64,000 bases of DNA, taken from contig CAVXQE010000012.1 of NCBI GenBank assembly GCA_963763755.1, forward strand, positions 620,001 to 684,000, read 5' to 3'. Source of the DNA: Gaiellasilicea sp963763755. Its GTDB lineage: Bacteria > Actinomycetota > Thermoleophilia > Gaiellales > Gaiellaceae. Shown in pieces: positions 18,755 through 28,894 of this stretch; the stretch's first letter is position 1, and the number at the start of each line of letters is the position of its first letter. Both the position numbers and the translations under genes were made by a program. Below the pieces are notes generated by a model. That model searched no databases. It was not told the DNA's origin and worked only from the letters and a program-made list of their open reading frames with translations.

Positions 18755-19143
18755 GCCACTCGCCGAACGAACGCCTCCCGTAGCGTCGTCGAGATGACCG
18801 CGCGGATGCTCTCCTCGTCGAGCCCGGCTCGCTCGGCCGCTTCGAGCCAGCTCTCGAGCTCGCGGCGGAGCGCGTCATGGTGCTTCAGCGACGGCGCCGC
18901 CAGCGTGCTCGTGATGAACGTGCCCCGCCCGGGCCGCGCGTCGACGAGGCCGCTCGCCTCGAGCTCGCGATAGCCCTTCGCCACGGTGTTCGGATTGATC
19001 GCCAGGTCGGCGACGACCTCACGGACGGTGGGCAGCTGGTCGCCCACGTCGAGGAGGCCGAGCCGGAGCGCCTCCTTCACCTGCTGGACGATCTGAAGGT
19101 ACGGAGCAACACCGGACCGCGGATCGAGGTGGAACTCGATCAT
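18751..19143 (-). CDS. GntR family transcriptional regulator, YtrA subfamily
   Basis: 130 residues, the short YtrA form. An N-terminal winged helix-turn-helix (VAPYLQIVQQVKEALRLG, LPTVREVVADLAINPNTVAKGYRELEASGLVDARPGRGTF) is followed by a short helical tail of about 50 residues that serves only for dimerisation. YtrA regulators repress their own ABC operon and respond to antibiotics or cell-wall stress in Bacillus and Streptomyces relatives. The ATG at 19143 (MIEFHLDPRSG) is preferred over a 177-base upstream extension. First gene of the operon GntR, ATPase, permease, binding protein. Confidence 0.9.
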   Translation of the reverse strand: MIEFHLDPRSGVAPYLQIVQQVKEALRLGLLDVGDQLPTVREVVADLAINPNTVAKGYRELEASGLVDARPGRGTFITSTLAAPSLKHHDALRRELESWLEAAERAGLDEESIRAVISTTLREAFVRRVA

Positions 19144-19288
19144 CGTCCGGATCGCCACGCCGACGAAGCTGATCGTGCCACGAGCAAGAGGACTAACAGT
19201 ACAAGCCCGCGGCCCACTTCTCCAGCGCGACTTCGGCTGTCTTGCGGCGTTCGGGAATTCAGCGGGAACGTCACTACCATGGGTGGCG

Positions 19289-22200
19289 ATGAGCGCGCCC
19301 GCCATAGCCGGCTCCGGCAAGCCGACCCTGCGGATCCGCGGCAGGTCGTACCCGGTGTTGCTGCCGTCGATCCGCGACCCTCGCCTTCATCTCGCAGCGG
19401 TGATCATCTCGTTGCAGGTGCTCGGGCAGGTGGCGTTCGACTTCCGCCTCTCGATCGCCCAGATCCTCGTCTCGCTGCTGACCTGTGCGGTGCTCGAGAT
19501 GGGCATCGCCTTCCGGCGCCAGCACGTGATTCTCTGGCCGGCCAGCGCTCTGCTCACCGGTAACGGCGTGGCCTTCATCCTCCGCGTGCCGGGGACCGAG
19601 CACGGAGACTGGTGGAGCATGCACGGCTGGTGGATCTTCGCCGGCACCGCTGCCGTCTCGCTGCTGTCGAAATACCTGATCCAGTTCCGGGGCGGCCACA
19701 TCTTCAACCCCTCGAACTTCGGGCTCGTCTTGTGCTTCCTGCTGCTCGGCCCGGAGCATGCCGATCCGCTCGAGTTCTGGTGGGGGCCGATGACGCCCTG
19801 GCTCGCACTCGCGATCGCGATCATCGTCTCCGGCGGACTCGCGATCCTCCTGCGCCTGCGCCTGCTGGGGATCGCGATCGGATTCTGGGTGACGTTCGTC
19901 GCGAGCATCGCCGTGCTCGCCGCGAGCGGCCACGCGATGACCGCCCGCTGGCACCTCGGGCCGGTCTCGGATTGGTACTTCTGGCAGGTTCTCGCCTTCT
20001 CACCCGAGATCCTCGTCTTCCTCTTCTTCATGATCACCGACCCGAAGACGATCCCCGCGGGAAAGGTCGGCCGCCGGGTGTACGCCGTGGCGATCGGGCT
20101 GCTTGCGGCGCTGCTCGCCGCGCCGCAGACGACCGAGTTCGCCACGAAGGTGGCCGTGCTCTCTTCCCTCTTCATCGTCTGCGCCGCACGGCCGCTGATC
20201 ATCATCTTCCTCGACCTCGCCCGCGCACGCGGCCTGTCGGGGCTCGGGCTCAGTGCTCTCGTCGCACGGCGGGCGGCGGTGGGTGCGGCGGCGCTCGTCG
20301 GCGCGATGGCGTTCACGGGACTGCTCGTCGTGGCCGGCGTCCCGGCCCGTTCGAGCGAGGCCGCCACGATTCCCTCCGACGTGCCGGCGAACGAGCTCCT
20401 CGCGGTCACGATCGTCCCCTCGGACGGGCTGGCGCCGATCGACCGCCGCACGGCGCGGGTGATCGCGCGGGATGCGGCCGCCGATCTCCAGATCGAGTCG
20501 GATGCCCTTCGCCGACGCGACCTCGACCGGGCAACGGAGGGAGCGGACGGCGACCGGCTGGCAGCGCTGTGGCGGCAGATCCGGGCTGCGAAGGGGCGTC
20601 CGATCGTCGTGCCGCACTACGTCGTCGAACGGACGAGCGTCACCCTGGAGCCCGGAGATGGTCAGTCGCCGCCGACGGTCGTCGCCACGATCGTCGGGAC
20701 GGTCGAGCGCGCGACGTACTCCGGCTCGCCGCCCACCGTCCAGCGTCGCAGCGCCCCGGCGCGCTTCTCGCGCGCGTTCGAGCTCACACTGGCGGACGGC
20801 CGCTACCTGATCGTCGCCGCCAGGGGGGCGCCTGAGGCATCGTCCACCCCGGCTCCGGTTCGCTCCGAGGCGTTCGGCGGCGTTCACCTGCAGGATGTCG
20901 CCGCCCAGGTCGGGCTCGACTTCACGCAGAGCGCGTTCCACTTCGGCGTGAGCGACGAGCCCGAGGCGATGATGGGCGGCGGCCTGTGCTGGATCGACTA
21001 CGACGACGACGGCTGGCTCGACCTCTTCGTCGTCAACGCGTATGCAGACGACGAATACGCTCGCTGGACGGAGAGTGGCGGTCTCCCCCGCAGCGCGCTC
21101 TTCCACAACGTGCACGGCCGATTCGAGGACGTGAGCCGCGGCTCGGGAGCGGACCTGCAGCTCCGGGGCAGCGGCTGCGTGGCCGCTGACTTCAACCTCG
21201 ACGGCAAGGCAGGATCTCTACGTGACGACGGCGGGCTACAACGTCGCCACGAACGGCTACGACGCGCTCCTCTGGGGACACGGTGACGGCACCTTCACGG
21301 AAGGCGCTCGCGCGGCCGGGATCAACGCCCCGGGCTGGCATTCCGGTGCAGCGGTCGGTGACGTGAACGGCGACGGTCGCCCGGATCTGTTCGTGGCCGG
21401 GTACGCCGATACCAATGCCCCGATTCAGTCCTCGACCGCCGGCTTCCCGGCCAACCATGTCGGCGTGCGCGACCGCCTCTACCTGAACGAGGGCGCGGAC
21501 GCGAAGGGCCGGTCCCGCTTCCGCGAGGTCGGAAAGCGCGCCGGTCTCGAGGCGACGCACCTCGACCACGGTCTCGGAGCGGTCTTCACGGACGTGAACG
21601 CGGACGGACGGCTCGACCTCTACGTCGCAAACGACCTCGACCCGAACCGGCTGTATCTCAACGTCGCCCGCCCCCGGGGACGGTCGATCCGGCCGGGCTC
21701 GGATTCCGGTTCGAGGAGCGCGCACGCCAGGAGGGCATCGCCGACCCGAACGCCGGCATGGGGATCGGCGCAGCGGACTACAGCCGCGACGGGCGCGAGG
21801 ACCTGTTCGTGACGAACTCCCGCCGGCAGCTGCACGCGATCTACCGCAGCGCGGCGGCCAAGGCCGGGCGAGGTCTCGTTCACCGATGCACGTCCGGACT
21901 TCGTCGCAGCCCTCGGCCGGAGCTACACGGGCTGGGGCGTGTCGTGGGCCGATCTCGATCTCGACGGCAACCTCGACCTCGTCCTGGCGAACGGCGCGAT
22001 CCCGGTCGTGAACCTGAAGAAGGACGCCCAGCGGATCCAGGTGCTCCAGAACCTCACCGGGGAAGGTCGCTTCGGGCGAGTTCGCCGATGCCAGCTCCAT
22101 CGTCGGCTTGCCCACCGGTCAGCGAAGCAACGGCCGTGGCCTGGCCGCAGCCGACTACGACAACGACGGGGACCTCGACGTCGCGATCAACTCGATCGCC

Positions 22201-22491
22201 GGCCGGCTGATGCTGCTCCGGAACACCGGGGCCTCCGGCCACTGGCTCGAGGTGAAGCTGAATGGGTTCGCCCCGGGCTCGGTCGTCACCGCGACCCTGC
22301 CCGGTGGACGGAAGCTCGTGCGAGAGGTTCACGCCGGCTCCAGCTACCTCTCGTCGGAGGATCCCCGCGTCCACTTCGGCCTCGGAGACGCGACCACGGT
22401 GAGCGAGCTGGTCGTCCGCTTCCCGGACGGCCGCCAGACACGGCTGACGGGCGTCGCCGCCGACCAGGTCCTCGCGGTCGCGCCGCGCTAG
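19289..22491 (+). pseudogene. UnbU-UnbV-like fusion: RnfD/NqrB-type membrane domain + FG-GAP/ASPIC repeats, four frameshifts
   Basis: Reconstructed protein of about 1066 residues. Residues about 25-350 form a polytopic membrane domain of the NqrB/RnfD/UnbU type: RDPRLHLAAVIISLQVLGQVAF, QFRGGHIFNPSNFGLVLCF, FFMITDPKTIPAGKVGRRVYA. A linker of about 190 residues leads to an extracytoplasmic beta-propeller with calcium-type repeats (DYDDDGWLDLF, DVNGDGRPDLF, DVNADGRLDLY, DLDLDGNLDLV, DYDNDGDLDVA) and a C-terminal ASPIC/UnbV-like domain (HWLEVKLNG, VHFGLG). Frames change near 21210, 21672, 21868 and 22075; correcting three extra bases and one missing base restores a continuous protein. Start ATG 19289 (MSAPAIAG). 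Role unknown; UnbU and UnbV are named from enediyne clusters, which are not seen here. Confidence 0.75.
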
Positions 22492-22500
22492 ACGATGAGA

Positions 22501-22532
22501 GCGGTGGGGCGGCGTCGAGCCCGCCCCACCGC
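22501..22532. terminator. Bidirectional hairpin between convergent genes
   Basis: Perfect 12-bp GC-rich stem (GCGGTGGGGCGG with CCGCCCCACCGC) with 8-base loop, placed between the end of the fusion gene (22491) and the end of the second binding protein (22543). No long T-tract. The stem shares GGTGGGGC with the hairpin after the paralogous binding protein at 14494. Confidence 0.7.
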
Positions 22533-22542
22533 GTCTCCTCGT

Positions 22543-23607
22543 CTACTTGCAGTACTTCGCGTAGACGCCGACGCAGACTTTGCTCTTCTTCAGGTAGCCC
22601 TGCGTGAAGAGGAGCTTGTAGTTCGCCTTCGTGATCGTCTGCGGCGCGATGATGAAGGCGGGCAGGCGCTTGCTGCCGTTCTTCACCGTGCCGGTCTGCT
22701 TGGGCTTCTCACCCTTCAGGAGTGCAACCGCAGCAGCAGCCGAGGCTGTTGCGAGTTTCCGCGTGTCCTTCCACACGGTCATCGTCTGCCAGCCCGAGAT
22801 GATGTTCTGGACACCCTGTTCGGTTGCGTCCTGACCGCTCATCGGGATCGGCTTCAGCTTGTGAGCCTTCAGCGCGACGATGGCGGCGTTCGCGAGACCG
22901 TCGTTCGCCGCGGCCAACGCGTCGATCTTGTTGCCCGTCTTGGTGAGCATCTGCTCGAAGATCGTCCCACCCTTCTGGTTGTCCCAGCCGGGGGCCCACT
23001 GTTCCGGGCCTTTCTTGAAGGTCCCCTTCTTGAACAGCGGGTTCAGGACCGAGGCGTAACCGTCATGGAAGAGGTGCGCGTTGTTCTCCTCGATGCCGCC
23101 GTTGAGCATGGCGACGACCGGCTTCTTGCCGTACATGCCGTTCGCCTTGAGGCCCGCGACGACACCCGCGCCTTGCAGGATGCCGACCCTGTGACCGTCG
23201 AACGAGATGTAGATCGTGCCGCTGCCGCCGACCACCTGGCGGTCGTACTCGATCACCTTCGCGCCCCGTGCGGCGGCGCTCTTCTCGATCGCGATCGAGG
23301 AGCCCGCGTCGAGCGAGACCAGGATGACGACCTTCGCGCCGTTCGCGAGGCACTGGTCGGACTGCGTCTTCTGCTTCTGCGCGCTGCCGTCTGCGTTCGT
23401 GATCACGTACGACACGTTCGCCTTCTTGAACGCGGTCACGAGCGCCGGCCGGTCCTGGGTCTCCCAGCGAACCGACGTCTTCGGGTCCGGCAACAGGACG
23501 CAGATGTCTGCACCCGCCGCCTTCTTGGACGGTTTCGCGACCGCAGCGGTGACGGAAACACACACCGTCAAAGCTCCGATCGCGAGCGCCACGATGACTT
23601 TCTTCAC
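22543..23607 (-). CDS. Xylose-type sugar-binding protein, orphan paralogue
   Basis: About 354 residues, a close paralogue of the protein at 14536 along its whole length: signal peptide KKVIVALAIGALTVCVSVTAAVA, ADICVLLPDPKTSVRWETQDRPAL, AAANDGLANAAIVALKAHKLKPIP, SGQDATEQGVQNIISGWQ, and a similar Cys-containing C-terminus (KVCVGVYAKYC). GTG start at 23607 is fixed by the ribosome binding site GGAGGGCAG, as in the paralogue. No ATPase or permease follows; it may load the transporter at 12471-14482 with a related sugar. Its upstream region has the same promoter/spacer element as the paralogue. Confidence 0.9.
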   Translation of the reverse strand: MKKVIVALAIGALTVCVSVTAAVAKPSKKAAGADICVLLPDPKTSVRWETQDRPALVTAFKKANVSYVITNADGSAQKQKTQSDQCLANGAKVVILVSLDAGSSIAIEKSAAARGAKVIEYDRQVVGGSGTIYISFDGHRVGILQGAGVVAGLKANGMYGKKPVVAMLNGGIEENNAHLFHDGYASVLNPLFKKGTFKKGPEQWAPGWDNQKGGTIFEQMLTKTGNKIDALAAANDGLANAAIVALKAHKLKPIPMSGQDATEQGVQNIISGWQTMTVWKDTRKLATASAAAAVALLKGEKPKQTGTVKNGSKRLPAFIIAPQTITKANYKLLFTQGYLKKSKVCVGVYAKYCK

Positions 23608-23677
23608 GATCTGCCCTCCATCTCGTTCGAATCTGCCCGGATACACCAGACGCGTTCGGCCCCAGCCTGGCCGCGCG

Positions 23678-23705
23678 ATCCTACTCCTCTAGTGAATTAG
23701 TTCAA
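23678..23705 (-). promoter_or_regulatory. Conserved promoter with shared spacer (paralogue copy 2)
   Basis: TTGAAC, 16-base spacer, TAGGAT on the minus strand, about 70 bases before the GTG start at 23607. The spacer matches the copy at 15833-15860 at 14 of 16 positions. Likely the promoter plus operator of the orphan binding protein. Confidence 0.6.
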
Positions 23706-23750
23706 TCCCACAAAAGCGTCACCTCTCCCGGCGGGGTCTAGAGTCTCGAC

Positions 23751-25243
<1,493 letters not shown>

Positions 25244-26125
25244 CCGCGACGGTCTCCGCCCGCAGCTCGTGGCTCTCGTCGGGGAGCCGGGCCTCGTAGT
25301 ACAGCCTGTAACCACCGCTCCACACCGGGAGGACTTCGAGGTACCGCGCATCGAAGAGAGCCTCTCCGGTCGCCGCAAAGCCGCCGTCGCCGTCGGGCTC
25401 GGCGATCCCGATCCGCTCGAACCAGTTCTCTGCCTGCGTCGCGCGACCGTCGTACGCAGCTCGCCCGTCGGGAAGGACGGTCGTGAGACGCGCGCCGCGA
25501 GCGTCCCACGCGCCGGGCCGCCCCGCGAGCACGGTTCCGTGCCACTCCCAGTCGAGGCCGTCCGAGCTCGTGGCGTAGCCCGTCGTCATCCGGTCTTCCT
25601 CGCCCTCGACGTCGAGCGGATGGCAGCAGATCCAGGCGTGCCAGCGGCCGTCTCGGTGCTGGATCACGGGATCCTTGACTCCGACCGTCTCATCGCCCGG
25701 AAAGATCGGGCGCACGTCTACGTCGGCAAGCCCTTCCAGGGTGTCGGCCTCGAGGAGCCCGATCCACCAGTGCTTGCTGTTCGGCGTCGCGCAGCAGACG
25801 TAGAGCCGCCAGCCGTCGTCGAGGCGGAGGAGCGCCGGCCGTTCGACCATCGCTGCACCCCAGCGTTCCTTGTCGAGTGTGACGACGGTCTCGAAGCGGT
25901 CGCCGTCGGCCGAGCGTGCGATCACGTTCGCGTCGGTGGGGCCGTCAGCCCAGCGCAGCCGGTAGGCGAGCACGATCGAGCCGTCCTCGTCGTAGGCAGC
26001 GCTCGGCGCGCCTGCCCAGTTCTGTGGGCCCGGAGCAGGTGCGGGGACGACAACGGCGCCCGGCCCCTTCGGCAGAGGGAACTCCCTCATCCGGCGAGCA
26101 TAGAGCGCTCGGCCGCAACGAGACT

Positions 26126-26144
26126 TTGTGTTTCTGAAACACAA
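26126..26144. promoter_or_regulatory. Operator-like palindrome, copy 1
   Basis: TTGTGTTTCTGAAACACAA is a perfect 9-1-9 inverted repeat, 36 bases upstream of the GH43-like start at 26090. An identical copy sits with centre 68 bases away at 26194-26212. Paired identical palindromes in a promoter region are typical of dimeric repressor sites. Confidence 0.7.
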
Positions 26145-26193
26145 GCCCGCCTTTCGGCCCCGAGAACGGCTCCGTTACGAGGGGCGATGAAGC

Positions 26194-26212
26194 TTGTGTT
26201 TCTGAAACACAA
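26194..26212. promoter_or_regulatory. Operator-like palindrome, copy 2
   Basis: Identical to copy 1 (TTGTGTTTCTGAAACACAA), just after the stop of the lipoprotein gene (26215). The 68-bp centre spacing is about 6.5 helical turns. The two copies bracket what is probably the promoter of the GH43-like gene; a DNA loop is possible. Confidence 0.65.
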
Positions 26213-26214
26213 AC

Positions 26215-26820
26215 TCAGTCGCCGGCGACGAAGAACTGCCAGTCGCCGTCCGCGGTGATCGCGGTGCGCCAGCCGAGATAGCTGCCGCCGGTCTTCATCG
26301 TGTCGATCTGCTCCTGCGAGTAGAGGCCGGCGTCGACGAGGGCCTGCCAGGCCTCCTCGGTCGGCCGCTCGCTGTAGGCCGTCGGCCAGGCGTAGGAGCC
26401 GGACTCGTTGCGCGTGTACGGGAGCGTGAGGATGGTCGCCAGAGCACGCATCGGCTTCTCGGTGCCCTCCTCCTCGAGCGTCCGCCAGTAGTCGGAAGCA
26501 TCGGCTTCACCGCCGTAGGAGAACGTGAAGCCCGCGCCCTTCTCGAGGGCGATCTGCTGCAGCGTGTCGTAGTCGCAGGCGATCGCAGCATCGAAGATGC
26601 GCTTTCGGACGTCGGTCACCTCGGCCGGCAGCTCCTGCTCGGGCAGCGTCAGCCGCAGGCCCGAGGTCGAGCACGTCACGTCGGGCTCTCCCGAGACGGT
26701 CTCCGTCTGGGTCACCGTCTCCGTGACGGTCACCGGCACGGTCGAAGCGGCGTCGTTGCCCTCGTCGGAGCCACAGCCGGCAAGAGCCAGGGCGAGGAAG
26801 GCGGCGAGGACGAATCTCAT
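26215..26820 (-). CDS. Lipoprotein of unknown function
   Basis: 201 residues. The N-terminus MRFVLAAFLALALAGC is a signal peptide with lipobox LAGC, so the mature protein is anchored by Cys16 outside the membrane. A Thr/Val-rich linker (VPVTVTETVTQTETVSG) follows, then a folded domain of about 140 residues with YWRTLEEEGTEKPMRALATILTLPYTRNESGSYAWPTAY. Similar Thr-rich lipoproteins are common in this class; no function is assigned. It follows the gene at 26864 in the same orientation. Confidence 0.7.
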   Translation of the reverse strand: MRFVLAAFLALALAGCGSDEGNDAASTVPVTVTETVTQTETVSGEPDVTCSTSGLRLTLPEQELPAEVTDVRKRIFDAAIACDYDTLQQIALEKGAGFTFSYGGEADASDYWRTLEEEGTEKPMRALATILTLPYTRNESGSYAWPTAYSERPTEEAWQALVDAGLYSQEQIDTMKTGGSYLGWRTAITADGDWQFFVAGD

Positions 26821-26863
26821 GCCGGGTCCTTCTTCCCGCTGCTCCGCGTCCCTCCCACGGATC

Positions 26864-27343
26864 TCAGAGATGCACGGCGCCCTGAGCTAGCGCCTCGGCG
26901 CCGTTCGAATCCTCTGCGCGTACGAGGACAACGCGGACGAATGACCCGCGGCCGGCAAGCTCCGCCGGCTCGACGAAGGCACCGAAGGGCTGCACGGGCT
27001 CGCCGTCGACCATCAGCTCGCCTCGGAGCACGCAGCCGATGCCCGGCCCGGCGGCCGCGCCGCCGTCGCGCTCGCAGCGCATCGCGTAGTCGGCCCACGG
27101 GTCGAGCTCGATGTGCGCCGAGAGCTTCGCATCGTCGACCGACCACTCGGTCAGCTCCCAGCGGAGCACCGTCGCGCCGTCGACGCCCGCCGCGAGCACG
27201 ACCTCCTCGGCGCCGAACGCCGCGTGGCCGGCGTGCAGCGTCGCAAGCTCGCCGGAGGCGACGTAGACGATCCGGCCGCCGCGGGCGAGCTGGAGCGTCT
27301 CGCCGGGTGCGAGCAGATCCTCGTACAGCGAGAGTGAGGTCAA
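26864..27343 (-). CDS. Small cupin-like/hypothetical protein
   Basis: About 159 residues rich in beta-strands: LYEDLLAPGETLQLARGGRIVYVASGELATL, GAEEVVLAAGVDGATVLRWELTEW, SAHIELDPWADYAMRCERDG, CVLRGELMVDGEPVQPFGAFVEP. The spacing resembles a double-stranded beta-helix, but no metal-binding HxH is seen. TTG at 27343 is chosen because GGGG lies 6 bases upstream; the longer frame starts inside the divergent dipeptidase region. Function unknown. Confidence 0.5.
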   Translation of the reverse strand: MTSLSLYEDLLAPGETLQLARGGRIVYVASGELATLHAGHAAFGAEEVVLAAGVDGATVLRWELTEWSVDDAKLSAHIELDPWADYAMRCERDGGAAAGPGIGCVLRGELMVDGEPVQPFGAFVEPAELAGRGSFVRVVLVRAEDSNGAEALAQGAVHL

Positions 27344-27389
27344 TTGATCCCCATGCAGAGGTGAGCGACTGAGAGGATAAGCCAGCCCG

Positions 27390-28385
27390 TTGATCGCCGA
27401 TGCCCACAACGACCTGCTGCTGGAGCTCGCGCACCGCGAGCACCGCCTCGGCGAGAAGAACGTCTTCGCGCAGACATGGCTCCCGCTTCTTGACGCCGGC
27501 GGCGTCGGCCTTCAGGTCTGTCCGATCTTCGTCGAGCTCGAGCGGCAGCCCGAGGGAACGCTCCGGGATGCGCTCGGCCAGGTCGCCTCGTTCCATCGCG
27601 CCGTGCGCGAGAACGCGGATCGAGTCGTGGCGGTGCGGACGCGATCCGACCTCGATCTCGTCGAGAGCGGCGAGCGGATCGGCCTGATGCTCGCGCTCGA
27701 GGGCGTCGAGCCGTTCGGCTACGAGCTCTGGGGCGCCGACGTCTTCTGGGAGCTGGGCCTGCGCATGGCGGGGCTGACGTGGAACCGGCGGAACCCGTAC
27801 GCCGACGGCGCCGCGGATGAGGGCGGGCTCTCGCGGCTCGGCCGCTCGCTGCTTCCCGTGCTCGCGGAGCGCGAGATCGTGCTCGATCTGGCGCACGCGT
27901 CGCCGAAGCTCTTCGACGAGTGCCTCGCAACGTACGAGGGCCGCGTCTGCATCACGCACGCGGGGTGCCACGCCGTCAACGACCATCCGCGCAACGTCAC
28001 GGATGAGCAGCTTCGGGCACTCGCCGACCACGACGGGGTCTTCGGGCTGATGCTGCACCCGATCGCGATCGACCCGGAGCGGCGGACGATCGAACGGGTG
28101 ATCGACCATCTCGAGCACGCAGTCGACCTGATCGGGCCGGATCGGGTCTGCCTCGGATCCGACTGGACGAAGCGGCTCCAGGCGCTGATGCCGAAGCCGG
28201 TGCCGCCCGACGGCCTGTTGCCACCGGGGCTGGACGTGGGCGCAACGATCGATGGGCTGACCGGGCCTGAGGATTTCGGCGCATTGGTGGCGGCGTTGCG
28301 AGCCCGCGGCTGGGAGGACGAGCGCCTCGAGGGCTTTCTCTCCGGGAACCTGCTGCGTTTCCTCCGCGAGTCGCTGCCGGCCTAG
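27390..28385 (+). CDS. Membrane dipeptidase-type peptidase M19
   Basis: 331 residues with the renal-dipeptidase fold and dinuclear zinc site: IADAHNDLLLE (HxD) at the N-terminus, LALEGVEPFG with the bridging Glu, LAHASPKLF and ITHAGCHAVNDHPRN with two His ligands, and CLGSDWTKR in place of the usual GSDFDG. No signal peptide, so it is cytoplasmic. It hydrolyses dipeptides, possibly D-amino acid containing. Starts opposite to the 27343 gene; ends overlapping the convergent cupin by 4 bases. Confidence 0.88.
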   Translation: MIADAHNDLLLELAHREHRLGEKNVFAQTWLPLLDAGGVGLQVCPIFVELERQPEGTLRDALGQVASFHRAVRENADRVVAVRTRSDLDLVESGERIGLMLALEGVEPFGYELWGADVFWELGLRMAGLTWNRRNPYADGAADEGGLSRLGRSLLPVLAEREIVLDLAHASPKLFDECLATYEGRVCITHAGCHAVNDHPRNVTDEQLRALADHDGVFGLMLHPIAIDPERRTIERVIDHLEHAVDLIGPDRVCLGSDWTKRLQALMPKPVPPDGLLPPGLDVGATIDGLTGPEDFGALVAALRARGWEDERLEGFLSGNLLRFLRESLPA

Positions 28386-28885
28386 GCCGACTCGCCGTCG
28401 AAGTACTCGACGCTGTCGGCCAACCGGTTCAACGTGAACAACGGGCCGCCCCCCGTCGTCTCGGTACGGGCCATCGAGGCGATCTTGCCACTGTCCGGGT
28501 ACTCGATGATCTCCGGCGTCGGCAGGGCGGCCGCGATCACGTAGCGAGCCACCTCGCCGGAGCGGTTGCTCAGCTGGTGTGCTCCCTCGGGGCCGCGCGG
28601 GAAGTGAACGACCTCGCCCTCTTTCAGCTCGCGCTCGCCCTCGGGCGAACGGAGCGTGGGTGTCCCGCGCAGGACGATCAGCAACTCCTCGCCCCCGTGA
28701 TGGAAGTGGTACGGCGCCTGCGTCGCGCCGGGATCGAGCTCCCAGACGGCCGAGGAGAGCGTTGCGCCGAGCTGTCGCCGGAGGCGCTTGCCGCGCACGG
28801 GGCCGAAGCCGACCTTCTCCGCGGCCTCGCTCCACTCGTCGGGCGGGTCGAACTCGACGTCCCAGACGTTGTCGCCGAAGTCCAT
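28382..28885 (-). CDS. Cupin domain protein
   Basis: 167 residues. A complete cupin barrel: motif 1 YHFHHGGEELLIVLRGTPTL (HxH, Glu) and motif 2 FPRGPEGAHQLSN (His), giving the usual three-His/one-Glu metal site. The C-terminal part (IIEYPDSGKIASMARTETTGG) is typical of stand-alone cupins related to phosphomannose-isomerase-like proteins. Role unknown. It overlaps the end of the dipeptidase gene and follows the alcohol dehydrogenase with 9 bases between them, so it may be the last gene of that operon. Confidence 0.8.
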   Translation of the reverse strand: MDFGDNVWDVEFDPPDEWSEAAEKVGFGPVRGKRLRRQLGATLSSAVWELDPGATQAPYHFHHGGEELLIVLRGTPTLRSPEGERELKEGEVVHFPRGPEGAHQLSNRSGEVARYVIAAALPTPEIIEYPDSGKIASMARTETTGGGPLFTLNRLADSVEYFDGESA

Positions 28886-28894
28886 CGGGCGATC

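Noticed and set aside
26090..26125. TATGCT as the -10 of the GH43-like gene
   Set aside because: No -35 at proper spacing and the start point would fall at the ATG; too weak to list as a promoter.
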